Assembly (NCBI GenBank): GCA_900553205.1
Contig: USCK01000069.1
Span: 1 to 9,270 of the forward strand
DNA length: 9,270 nucleotides
Direction: 5' to 3'
From: an uncultured bacterium
GTDB lineage: Bacteria > Cyanobacteriota > Vampirovibrionia > Gastranaerophilales > Gastranaerophilaceae
Positions 1-5,591 of this stretch are shown one piece after another. Numbering within the stretch: the stretch's first letter is position 1; every line of letters starts with the position of its first letter. The notes beneath the pieces are model-generated. The model made no database searches. It saw nothing but the letters and a program-made list of their open reading frames with translations, and was not told the origin of the DNA. A program made the position numbers and the translations under genes.

Positions 1-1
1 A

Positions 2-346
2 AGAGAAAGATTCAAACCTGAATTCTTGAACAGAATTGATGAAACTATTTTCTTCAAGGCTTTAACATTACCACAATTATCTAAGATTGTTGATATTCAA
101 ATGGATTACTTGAGAGGTCTTTTGAAAGAACAAGATATTTCAATAGAAATAACAGATGATGCAAAAGATTTGCTTGCAACAAGAGGTTTTAATCCAATAT
201 ATGGTGCAAGACCTTTGAAACGTGTAATCAGACAACTTGTTGAGAATCCTCTATCTAAAGAAATTTTATCTCGCAAGTTTGTTGAAGGAGATACAATACT
301 TGTTGATGTAAATGATGATGAGATTGTATTCAGCAAGAAAGCATAA
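2..346 (+). CDS. clpB: ATP-dependent chaperone ClpB, C-terminal end (5' truncated by window)
   Basis: This frame is already open at base 2 and ends with TAA at 344-346, so only the last 114 codons are present. It begins RERFKPEFLNRIDE, the ClpB/Hsp104-family segment containing the sensor-2-proximal 'PEFLNRID' motif of the second AAA+ domain. It continues into the D2 small domain with 'GFNPIYGARPLKR', the sensor-2 GAR motif, and closes with the usual 'ENPLSKEIL...GDTI.VD' ending. ClpB is a cytosolic hexameric disaggregase that works with DnaK to rescue aggregated protein after heat stress. The ending looks like ClpB rather than ClpA or ClpC, but the N-terminal and middle domains that would settle this lie outside the window. 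A strong terminator follows 20 bases after the stop. Confidence 0.93.
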   Translation, partial: RERFKPEFLNRIDETIFFKALTLPQLSKIVDIQMDYLRGLLKEQDISIEITDDAKDLLATRGFNPIYGARPLKRVIRQLVENPLSKEILSRKFVEGDTILVDVNDDEIVFSKKA

Positions 347-365
347 TTCTAAAAATGGATAATAA

Positions 366-400
366 AAAAGAGTGAATAGATATTTTCTATTCACTCTTTT
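366..400. terminator. Bidirectional intrinsic terminator between clpB and the convergent unknown gene
   Basis: A perfect 15-bp inverted repeat (366-380 pairing with 386-400) has a 5-base loop. Its outer base pairs are A-runs on the left and T-runs on the right, so each strand ends in a U-tract (TTTT on plus, TTTTTT on minus). It lies between the clpB stop (346) and the stop of the minus-strand gene (412), so it can serve both. Confidence 0.9.
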
Positions 401-411
401 CTAATTTTTAA

Positions 412-810
412 TTATGGTTTTTTCTTAATGAAAAGACCTTCAGAATCTTTTGGTAATATAACAGTAAAACCAAGCCAGTTTTTGCGAAGTTCATATCCTG
501 CAGGAATTGTTTGCGTTCCAATTGTTACTCCCATAATATTTGGTGCTAATTTGTAGCCTGTACCTGCGAGTTTTGGTTTAATTTTTATTCTTCCAGAGAG
601 TTTGCCTGTTTCGTTAGCATTTTTAATTTGTTCTGTTGTTAGTCTAGAAAAAGTTGCTCTCCAATAACCAACTTTGTTAGGGTCTTTAGTTTTTACAGGT
701 TCTTCTTGTTTAACTTTTTCTCCTTTGAACATAGTTACATTTCGCGGTGTCACTGCCTGTTGAGTTTTTAGAGTTGTGAAAACAGGCATACTGTTTACGC
801 TTCTAACCAT
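412..810 (-). CDS. Unknown 132-residue protein with an N-terminal FKG motif
   Basis: I do not recognise the family. The frame can be extended to a GTG at 852, but the ATG at 810-808 is the better start because GGAGG (minus strand of 818-822) sits 7 bases upstream. The protein starts MVRSVNSMPVF and has FKG at residues 28-30, followed by a Lys/Glu/Pro-rich linker (about 31-50). A compact C-terminal part (about 50-132) is rich in Thr, Lys, Gly and Ile with alternating hydrophobic residues, suggesting a small beta-rich domain. There is no signal peptide, membrane helix or cysteine. It is transcribed alone, convergent with clpB and divergent from the glycine-zipper gene. The FKG near the N-terminus recurs in the large protein that starts at 6978. 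It appears to be a cytosolic protein or one exported by an unusual route; function unknown. Confidence 0.8.
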   Translation of the reverse strand: MVRSVNSMPVFTTLKTQQAVTPRNVTMFKGEKVKQEEPVKTKDPNKVGYWRATFSRLTTEQIKNANETGKLSGRIKIKPKLAGTGYKLAPNIMGVTIGTQTIPAGYELRKNWLGFTVILPKDSEGLFIKKKP

Positions 811-846
811 AGCGAATCCTCCATTTTTTAGTTGTCCTACACTCTT

Positions 847-860
847 TATCACACGTGATA
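847..860. promoter_or_regulatory. Operator-like palindrome in the leader of the minus-strand unknown gene
   Basis: TATCAC-AC-GTGATA is a perfect 6-bp inverted repeat with a 2-base spacer, 37 bases upstream of the preferred ATG at 810. It lies next to the AT-rich ATTATATAAAT (minus strand, about 861-871). The symmetry fits a dimeric repressor site, but no regulator can be named. Confidence 0.3.
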
Positions 861-906
861 TTTATATAATGCGTTTTTCTGAAAAATTTTGCTATTATGT
901 AAACAA

Positions 907-935
907 ATGTTAAGAATATAAAATAAAAAAGTCAA
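907..935 (-). promoter_or_regulatory. Possible sigma70 promoter for the minus-strand unknown gene
   Basis: On the minus strand TTGACT (935-930) is followed by 17 bases and then TAACAT (912-907). The -35 matches consensus at five of six positions and the -10 at four. Transcription would start near 900, giving a leader of about 90 bases that contains the palindrome at 847-860. In such AT-rich DNA a closer -10-like TATATAAA near 863-870 is an alternative. Confidence 0.4.
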
Positions 936-1014
936 TTTTTAAAGAGAAAAATACTTTATATAAGAGTAAAGGTTAGATTAAATAATTAAGATTAGGTTAT
1001 ATCAGGAGGTTTGT

Positions 1015-2046
1015 ATGTCAAACGAAGTATCAATTCCAAAGGCAAATCCAAATTTAAATGCTCAAGGTGCATTTCAATTTATGAACAGACCAATGGAAAG
1101 TCAATATTATGAATCAGAGTATTCAATTTTCGGTAATCCATATAATGGACCAATCGGTACAACTCCTGGTAACTTCGGAACATTAGCAACTCCAATGTTC
1201 CCAACAACAGGAACCAGCACAGGTGTTGATGCCGGTACAGCTTTCAACCCTGCTATGACAGGTATGGGCATGGGAATGTTCGGTTTTGGCGGTATGTATG
1301 GTAATGTTGACCAATATGTTGATAATGCTAAAAAATGGAACAACGGTTATCACGACATTATGGATAACAATTCTGACAGATCTTCTGAAACCGAAATGAA
1401 AAACCAAAGTAACCGTAATATCGTAAATGGTCTAGCTGATTCTTTAACCTATGATTTATCAAGAATGAAAGATAACATCGAAAATAATGATATGCGTCAA
1501 GCTTGTGATAATTATGATAATCTTTACAAACTAATTGCAAAACGTGAAGGTGTTGAAATCAAGTATCACAACGGTCGTATTATAAAAGATGAACATATCA
1601 ATGCTCAAATTGCTAAATGTTACAAAGAAGTAACAGGAGCAGATTTGATGGGTGATATCTCAGCTTATGGAGATAGTGAAATCGCAAATGGATTTAAGCG
1701 TAGGGTTTCTTTAGGAGCTTATGAACAAGGAGCAGCTGATGAAATCAAAGCTTATATGACAGGTGATAGATTACAAGATACAAAATCTAGAGCTTCACAA
1801 AAAATCCTTGGTGGTATCGCAGGTGGAGCTACTGCCGGAGCAGGTTTAGTAGCTGGTTCAACAGGTCTAGTTGCAAGCATAGCTTTTCTTTTCGGTAAAA
1901 ATGGTGCTAAATTAGGTAAGTGCTTAGGAACAAAAGGTGTTCTAATCGGTGGTATTGCAGGTGCTATAATTGGTGCAATCGCTGGTGGTTTTACAGCTAA
2001 TTCTTCACCAGATAAGAAAAATATGGAAAAAGTTTCTAATTATTAA
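1015..2046 (+). CDS. Unknown 343-residue protein: Gly/Met/Thr/Pro-rich N-terminus and glycine-zipper C-terminus
   Basis: The start ATG has a near-ideal AGGAGG Shine-Dalgarno (1004-1009) five bases upstream, which with the codon choice suggests strong expression. No family is recognised. There are three regions. Residues 1-100 are low-complexity, rich in Gly, Met, Thr, Pro and Phe, with an MGMGMFGFGGMYG stretch around 84-96. Residues 101-260 are hydrophilic and predicted helical, with three Cys in the protein at 164, 202 and 303. Residues 264-326 hold two hydrophobic stretches (about 264-294 and 308-326) with repeated GxxxG/GxxxA spacing (GGIAGGATAGAG and GGIAGAIIGAIAGG), which is glycine-zipper architecture. 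Such segments can pack as membrane hairpins or oligomers. There is no N-terminal signal peptide, so export, if any, would not use a classical one. The gene is monocistronic, followed by a strong terminator at 2075-2110. Confidence 0.88.
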   Translation: MSNEVSIPKANPNLNAQGAFQFMNRPMESQYYESEYSIFGNPYNGPIGTTPGNFGTLATPMFPTTGTSTGVDAGTAFNPAMTGMGMGMFGFGGMYGNVDQYVDNAKKWNNGYHDIMDNNSDRSSETEMKNQSNRNIVNGLADSLTYDLSRMKDNIENNDMRQACDNYDNLYKLIAKREGVEIKYHNGRIIKDEHINAQIAKCYKEVTGADLMGDISAYGDSEIANGFKRRVSLGAYEQGAADEIKAYMTGDRLQDTKSRASQKILGGIAGGATAGAGLVAGSTGLVASIAFLFGKNGAKLGKCLGTKGVLIGGIAGAIIGAIAGGFTANSSPDKKNMEKVSNY

Positions 2047-2074
2047 TAACCTAAATTAATTGACATAACTTACT

Positions 2075-2110
2075 AAAAAACCGACAGAAGAGTAATTCAG
2101 TCGGTTTTTT
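2075..2110. terminator. Bidirectional intrinsic terminator between the glycine-zipper gene and the yajQ operon
   Basis: AAAAAACCGAC (2075-2085) pairs with GTCGGTTTTTT (2100-2110). A further GAA/TTC extension lies inside, after one A-A mismatch, leaving a 6-base loop. U-tracts are present on both strands. It lies 28 bases after the plus-strand stop and 18 bases beyond the minus-strand stop at 2129. Confidence 0.92.
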
Positions 2111-2128
2111 TAATACATATTTTATTTT

Positions 2129-2629
2129 TTATCTGTAGTTTGTAAATTGAAGAGGGTAATCATATTTTTCTTCGTTACTTCTTAAAAGTTTGATTACTTC
2201 TTGCAAATCATCTTTGCTTTTTCCAGTAACTCTAACTTGGTCACCTTGTATTGATGCTTGAACTTTTAGTTTAGAATCTTTAATATCAGCGACTATTTTT
2301 TTTGCAAGTTCTTGAGTTAAACCTTTTCTCAGGTTATAAACTTGTCTTACATTACCACCCAAAGCGTTTTCTACAGCTTGAGCATCAAGAATTTTAATGC
2401 TTAATCCTCTTTTTACAAGTTTAGTTTGCAAAATATCATAGATGTTTCTAAGCTTCATATCATCGCTTGTTGTGATTGTGATAGACTTGTCCGAATCAAG
2501 TTCTATATCAGAATTTGAATTCTTTAAATCAAATCTAGATTGTAAATCTCTTTTTACTTGGTCAACAGCGTTCAAAAGCTCTTGTCTATCGAATTCTGAA
2601 ACAATGTCAAAACTGCTATCTTTAGCCAT
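2129..2629 (-). CDS. yajQ: YajQ family nucleotide-binding protein (canonical copy)
   Basis: The protein has 166 residues, close to the usual YajQ length of about 160. It carries the family's signature blocks in order: SFDIVSEFDRQELLNAVDQ near the N-terminus, RFDLK (about 32-36), LVKRGL (about 70-75), GGNVRQ (about 91-96), then LAKKIV..IKDSKLKVQASIQGDQVRVTGKSKDDLQ and the C-terminal PLQFTNYR. YajQ proteins are small cytosolic proteins made of two ferredoxin-like domains. Family members bind nucleotides, tRNA, or in some pathogens cyclic di-GMP, and the physiological role differs between hosts. This is the second gene of a two-gene minus-strand operon, starting 2 bases after the stop of a divergent paralog. 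Its Shine-Dalgarno GAGGAG lies inside the last codons of that upstream gene, which implies translational coupling. Confidence 0.95.
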   Translation of the reverse strand: MAKDSSFDIVSEFDRQELLNAVDQVKRDLQSRFDLKNSNSDIELDSDKSITITTSDDMKLRNIYDILQTKLVKRGLSIKILDAQAVENALGGNVRQVYNLRKGLTQELAKKIVADIKDSKLKVQASIQGDQVRVTGKSKDDLQEVIKLLRSNEEKYDYPLQFTNYR

Positions 2630-2631
2630 AA

Positions 2632-3138
2632 TTATTTCTCCTCATTATAGTTTGTTATCTGAATAGGTGTTTTATATTTTGCTTGATTTGTTGTTACCAT
2701 ATTGATTACATTTTGCATGTCATCTTTTGAGCCTGTAACCTTTACACCATTAGCATGTATGTCTGTTTTTACTTTGAGTTTTAATTCTTTTATATCATCT
2801 TCTATTGTTTGTGCTATATCTTTTCCCATACCCTTTATAAGGTTAAATACATGTTTGACTTCACCACTTATGGCATTCTCTACAGTTTCTATGTTGTTAA
2901 TTGTAAAAGATTGTCCGTCTGTGCCTAATGTGTCATTAAAGGTGTCACAAATGTTTTTAATTTTCTTTCTGTCTGTAGATGTTATAGTAATTGTACTATC
3001 AGGGTTTAATTCAATTTGAGTATTACTTTGACCGAGTTTATAAGTCGATAATAAATCTTGTTTTACATAATCTACAGCATTCATCAAGTCTGCTCTATCT
3101 ATTCCGGATACAATATCAATACTAAATTCATCTGACAT
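2632..3138 (-). CDS. Divergent YajQ family paralog
   Basis: This 168-residue protein aligns end to end with the canonical YajQ downstream: DIVSGIDRADLMNAVDYVKQDLLS, then ITITS, VENAISGEVKHVFNL, LKLKVKTDI, VKVTGSKDDMQ and PIQITNY. Several blocks that are near-invariant in ordinary YajQ are altered. RFDLK has become TYKLGQ, LVKRG has become LGTDG, and IQGDQVRVTGK has become IHANGVKVTGS; a short acidic/basic tail (NEEK) follows NY. It is therefore a tandem duplicate under relaxed or changed selection and not a second functional copy of the same kind. The start ATG has AAGGAGG six bases upstream (minus strand of 3145-3151). It is promoter-proximal in the operon, and its last codons form the ribosome site of the next gene. 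Ligand and role are unknown. Confidence 0.9.
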   Translation of the reverse strand: MSDEFSIDIVSGIDRADLMNAVDYVKQDLLSTYKLGQSNTQIELNPDSTITITSTDRKKIKNICDTFNDTLGTDGQSFTINNIETVENAISGEVKHVFNLIKGMGKDIAQTIEDDIKELKLKVKTDIHANGVKVTGSKDDMQNVINMVTTNQAKYKTPIQITNYNEEK

Positions 3139-3162
3139 AATTTGCCTCCTTGGTTTTGTATT

Positions 3163-3191
3163 ATTTTAGCATAAATTTTAGCACTTGAAAA
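3163..3191 (-). promoter_or_regulatory. Promoter of the yajQ pair
   Basis: On the minus strand TTTTCA (3191-3186), a 17-base spacer and TAAAAT (3168-3163) form a sigma70-type promoter, with TGC just before the -10 giving a partly extended -10. Transcription would start near 3156, about 18 bases before the ATG at 3138. The -35 bases overlap those of the divergent promoter on the plus strand. Confidence 0.55.
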
Positions 3192-3212
3192 ATAAAATCT
3201 AAGGTTTATAAT
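3185..3212 (+). promoter_or_regulatory. Promoter of the PQ-loop gene
   Basis: TTGAAA (3185-3190), a 16-base spacer and a perfect TATAAT (3207-3212) precede the start codon at 3248. The predicted transcription start near 3219 leaves a leader of about 30 bases containing AAAGGA. The -35 is shared with the promoter of the minus-strand yajQ pair. Confidence 0.65.
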
Positions 3213-3247
3213 GAGTGTGTATTTTACATTTAATAAAGGATTTTTAT

Positions 3248-3571
3248 ATGAGTATTTTTGAAGCAGGTATGATGATATGTTTCGGTGCGAGTTGGCCTTT
3301 TCAAGTTGCTAAGACTTATAAAACAAAACAGGTAAAAGGGAAAAGTATATTGTTCTTGTGGCTTGTCGAACTTGGTTATGTTCTCGGAATGATACACAAG
3401 GCTTTGTATAGCTGGGATATTGTATTCTTCTTATATCTTTTAAACTTTGTTCTTGTAGGTGCTGATATGGTACTTTATTATATATACAAAAACAGAGATG
3501 AAGAAAAAGTTATTGTTTTAGAACGCGATGTAGAACAATCTCGATTGGTAACAGTTCCGGTAAGACATTAA
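3248..3571 (+). CDS. PQ-loop / SemiSWEET-like small membrane protein
   Basis: The 107-residue protein starts at ATG 3248, preceded by AAAGGA at 3235-3240; an in-frame GTG at 3215 is rejected because it overlaps the promoter start region. It has three hydrophobic helices, roughly residues 4-20, 32-52 and 55-80. The first helix runs into SWPFQVAKTYKTKQVKGKS, which is the PQ-loop pattern (here PFQ, then the basic loop ending in GKS). This is the fold of half-transporters such as SemiSWEET that dimerise to move small solutes such as sugars. A charged cytoplasmic tail (about 82-107) follows. The specific subfamily (SASWPF-type) is of uncertain substrate. It is monocistronic, and no clear terminator is visible before the convergent ABC-transporter gene ending at 3628. 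Confidence 0.85.
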   Translation: MSIFEAGMMICFGASWPFQVAKTYKTKQVKGKSILFLWLVELGYVLGMIHKALYSWDIVFFLYLLNFVLVGADMVLYYIYKNRDEEKVIVLERDVEQSRLVTVPVRH

Positions 3572-3627
3572 ATATTTTTTTGTAATCTAATCCCATTTAT
3601 ATCTATAGAGTGGCTGTTTTGTGATTT

Positions 3628-4608
3628 TTACATCTCATATAAAAAACATTCTACAAAATGATTTGGCTCGATTTCTTTTAGAGATGGTGCTTTTATAGTG
3701 CAAATTCCGTTCATTCTTTTAGCACATCTTGGGTTGAATCTACAACCTTCAATTTTCTCTTGTATATTTGGTGGCTGACCTTCTATAGTGTGTAATTTTT
3801 GCGAGTTTGTATTATTGGCAGGGAGAGAATTTAGTAATGCCTTAGAATATGGGTGCAACGGCTTTTCAAAGAATATCTTAGAAGGTGCTTTTTCTACAAT
3901 CTGTCCTGCGTACATAATATTTATTTCGTCAGAATATTGCCCGACAAGATTTAGTTCGTGAGAAATTAAAAGAATAGATGTGCCAAGATTTTCTTTTATA
4001 TCATTAAGTATATTCATTATTTGCGCTTGGATAGTTACATCTAATGCCGTTGTAGGTTCGTCAGCAATTATGAGCTCTGCATTTGTTGCAAGTGCCATAG
4101 CGATAATCGCTCTTTGTTTCATCCCCCCCGAAAACTCATGTGGATACATAGATAGCTTTTCTTTCGGGTTAGGAATTTTTACGATATCAAGAACTTCTAT
4201 TGCTTTTTTTATCATATCCTTTTTAGATATTGAATTGTTTTTATTAATAACTTCAAATAATTGATTTCCTACAGTGTATAAAGGGTTTAATGATGTCATG
4301 GGGTCTTGTGGTATCAGTGCAATTCTTGCCCCTCTGATATCTCTCATTTTACTATCTTTAACTTCAAGCAAATTTTGGTTATCAAATATTATTTCGCCTG
4401 AATTAATAACTGCATTTTTTGGTAATAATCGAAGAATACTCATTGCTGTCATACTTTTTCCACAGCCTGATTCTCCTACTAATGCAATCATTTGTTGCTT
4501 TTCAATATTCAAAGAAACATTGTTTAGAGCTTTGAATAGCCCTGATTCAAGGCAAAATGACATTGAATAATTTTTTATACTTAACAAACTCATATCCATA
4601 TTATACAT
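3628..4608 (-). CDS. Peptide ABC transporter ATP-binding protein, OppD/DppD family
   Basis: The full-length, 326-residue ATPase shows Walker A GESGCGKS (45-52), Q-loop IPQDPMTSLNP (from 99), signature FSGGMKQR (159-166), Walker B LIIADEPTTALD (179-190) and the switch His in SHEL (217). The C-terminal oligopeptide-transporter extension is present: LHPYSKALLNSLP, EGQPP and four cysteines at 289, 295, 303 and 321. This is the arrangement that holds an iron-sulfur cluster in some DppD proteins. The protein would energise uptake of oligopeptides or related solutes at the inner membrane. No permease, binding protein or OppF partner is in the window. Start choice is uncertain: ATG 4608 has no Shine-Dalgarno, while the ATG at 4593 gives the family-typical start MSLLSIKNYSMSF and lies 6 bases after TATAAT. 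It follows the kinase gene by 39 bases. Confidence 0.93.
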   Translation of the reverse strand: MYNMDMSLLSIKNYSMSFCLESGLFKALNNVSLNIEKQQMIALVGESGCGKSMTAMSILRLLPKNAVINSGEIIFDNQNLLEVKDSKMRDIRGARIALIPQDPMTSLNPLYTVGNQLFEVINKNNSISKKDMIKKAIEVLDIVKIPNPKEKLSMYPHEFSGGMKQRAIIAMALATNAELIIADEPTTALDVTIQAQIMNILNDIKENLGTSILLISHELNLVGQYSDEINIMYAGQIVEKAPSKIFFEKPLHPYSKALLNSLPANNTNSQKLHTIEGQPPNIQEKIEGCRFNPRCAKRMNGICTIKAPSLKEIEPNHFVECFLYEM

Positions 4609-4627
4609 AAATCAATAAGTGTGTATA
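4600..4627 (-). promoter_or_regulatory. Possible internal promoter before the ABC ATPase gene
   Basis: On the minus strand TATACA (4627-4622), a 16-base spacer and TATAAT (4605-4600) end 6 bases before the ATG at 4593. If used, the transcript would begin at or next to that ATG and would be leaderless. The -35 matches consensus at four of six positions only. Confidence 0.35.
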
Positions 4628-4633
4628 TTGATT
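4610..4633. repeat. 8-8-8 inverted repeat upstream of the ABC ATPase gene
   Basis: AATCAATA, an 8-base spacer and TATTGATT form a perfect 8-bp inverted repeat in the 39-base gap between the kinase stop and the ABC ATPase start. No U-tract follows on either strand, so it is not an intrinsic terminator. It covers the -35 of the possible internal promoter, as an operator would. Confidence 0.5.
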
Positions 4634-4647
4634 AAATGGAGTATTAT

Positions 4648-5535
4648 TTATTGTTGAAAATTGTTTGTAATAGTGTGGATATATTCAAGGATTTGTGAGA
4701 AATATTCCAAACTGGAATCGCCGTTTAATATTATATCCATATCTTTTCTTGAAGGGATAATGTATTTTTGACCTGCTGACAAGATATATTCCCAATGCTT
4801 TAGTGCGTTTTCCATATCTTGGTTTCTTTCATCTCTGGCTCTTGTCAAGAATCTTCTTCTTCTGACCTCAAGGTCTGTTTCAATATAAATCTTTATATCA
4901 AATAAGTCTTGGATACCTTCATACATTGTAGCCATACCTTCTACAACTATAATTTTTTGAGAAGGAACGAATTTAGAAAGAGGTATTGAAACTCCTGTTC
5001 CGTTTGGCAGATACTCAGGACAATAGATATCTTTTCCTTGAGAAATCTTTTCTAAATCATCTCTAAGTACATCAAGTTGAAAGTTCTGAGGTGAATCTAT
5101 ATCATATCCGTTATCTCTAAGATTATCAAATCCACCGTATTTGGAAATAAGCTCTGATATATCATTGAAATAGTTATCTGTTGTAAGAATAGATACAGGA
5201 AGTTCAAAATTCTTGATAACATTTTCGATTTCTCGACATATTGTAGATTTACCAGATGCAGATTCTCCTGTAATTCCTATTAAAAAACGCTTATTAGGAT
5301 TGTTAATAAGACGCTTTGAAAAACGCGCGATAAAATCGGGCTTGATATTTATAAATACAGGTACAGACGCTTTTTTGTCATAGGCAAGAACCTGCTTAAA
5401 CTTCGTTTGAAGATAAAACGCAAGCAATTCTCGTCCTGTTTTCTGATTGAAATCGGGTTTATATATTTTGTCTTTTGCGTGAACCTCTTGTGATATTAAA
5501 TCTGAGATTCCGTCTGTTGTGTTGTTGTTATTCAT
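4648..5535 (-). CDS. Uridine kinase-like P-loop kinase (PRK/URK superfamily)
   Basis: The 295-residue protein has a Walker A GESASGKS at 90-97, inside the LIGITGESASGKST block typical of uridine kinase and phosphoribulokinase relatives. A DNYF at 120-123 corresponds to the DxYY of uridine kinase, IDSPQNFQLD (146-155) resembles its DHPxAFD motif, IIVVEG (195-200) is the Walker-B-like strand, and an Arg-rich RRRRFLTRARDERNQD (225-240) resembles the lid. It likely phosphorylates a nucleoside or another small hydroxylated substrate with ATP or GTP in the cytosol; the exact substrate is not evident. About 80 residues precede the kinase domain, starting with an Asn-rich stretch, and have no obvious counterpart in classical uridine kinases of about 210 residues. 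The Shine-Dalgarno is weak. It is probably the first gene of a unit with the ABC ATPase. Confidence 0.85.
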   Translation of the reverse strand: MNNNNTTDGISDLISQEVHAKDKIYKPDFNQKTGRELLAFYLQTKFKQVLAYDKKASVPVFINIKPDFIARFSKRLINNPNKRFLIGITGESASGKSTICREIENVIKNFELPVSILTTDNYFNDISELISKYGGFDNLRDNGYDIDSPQNFQLDVLRDDLEKISQGKDIYCPEYLPNGTGVSIPLSKFVPSQKIIVVEGMATMYEGIQDLFDIKIYIETDLEVRRRRFLTRARDERNQDMENALKHWEYILSAGQKYIIPSRKDMDIILNGDSSLEYFSQILEYIHTITNNFQQ

Positions 5536-5559
5536 ACCACGCTTTTCTTAGATTGTATT

Positions 5560-5565
5560 ATTATA
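5560..5565 (-). promoter_or_regulatory. -10 element of the kinase gene
   Basis: A perfect TATAAT on the minus strand (5565-5560) would start transcription near 5553, about 18 bases before the ATG at 5535. No consensus -35 is present at 16-18 bases; instead that position falls in the inverted repeat 5575-5591. Confidence 0.4.
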
Positions 5566-5574
5566 TATTACACA

Positions 5575-5591
5575 GGAAATAAAAAATTTCC
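5575..5591. repeat. Inverted repeat in the kinase/response-regulator intergenic region
   Basis: GGAAAT-N5-ATTTCC is a perfect 6-bp inverted repeat with an A-rich spacer, between two divergently transcribed genes. It occupies the -35 position of the kinase promoter and lies about 20 bases before the presumed -35 region of the response-regulator gene. It could be an operator; on the plus strand a T-run begins 4 bases later, at 5596, so a weak hairpin terminator is also conceivable, though no plus-strand gene ends there. Confidence 0.4.

Noticed and set aside
811..852. Extended N-terminus from a GTG at 852 for the minus-strand unknown gene
   Set aside because: The extension would encode the GGAGG ribosome site as protein; the ATG at 810 has ideal spacing to it and gives a cleaner N-terminus.
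1107..1407. Two minus-strand open frames opposite the N-terminal region of the glycine-zipper gene
   Set aside because: They have no ribosome sites and their residue composition mirrors the Gly/Met/Pro-rich plus-strand gene; they are antisense shadows.
2442..3019. Plus-strand open frames opposite the yajQ pair
   Set aside because: They lie entirely antisense to two well-supported genes, with biased Ser/Phe/Ile composition and no ribosome sites.
3215..3247. GTG start at 3215 for the PQ-loop gene
   Set aside because: It lies 3 bases after the -10 TATAAT, upstream of the predicted transcription start, and the ATG at 3248 has its own ribosome site.
3572..3627. Terminator between the convergent PQ-loop and ABC ATPase genes
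   Set aside because: There is a T-run at 3574-3581 but no stem of useful length on either strand, so transcripts from both sides may overlap.
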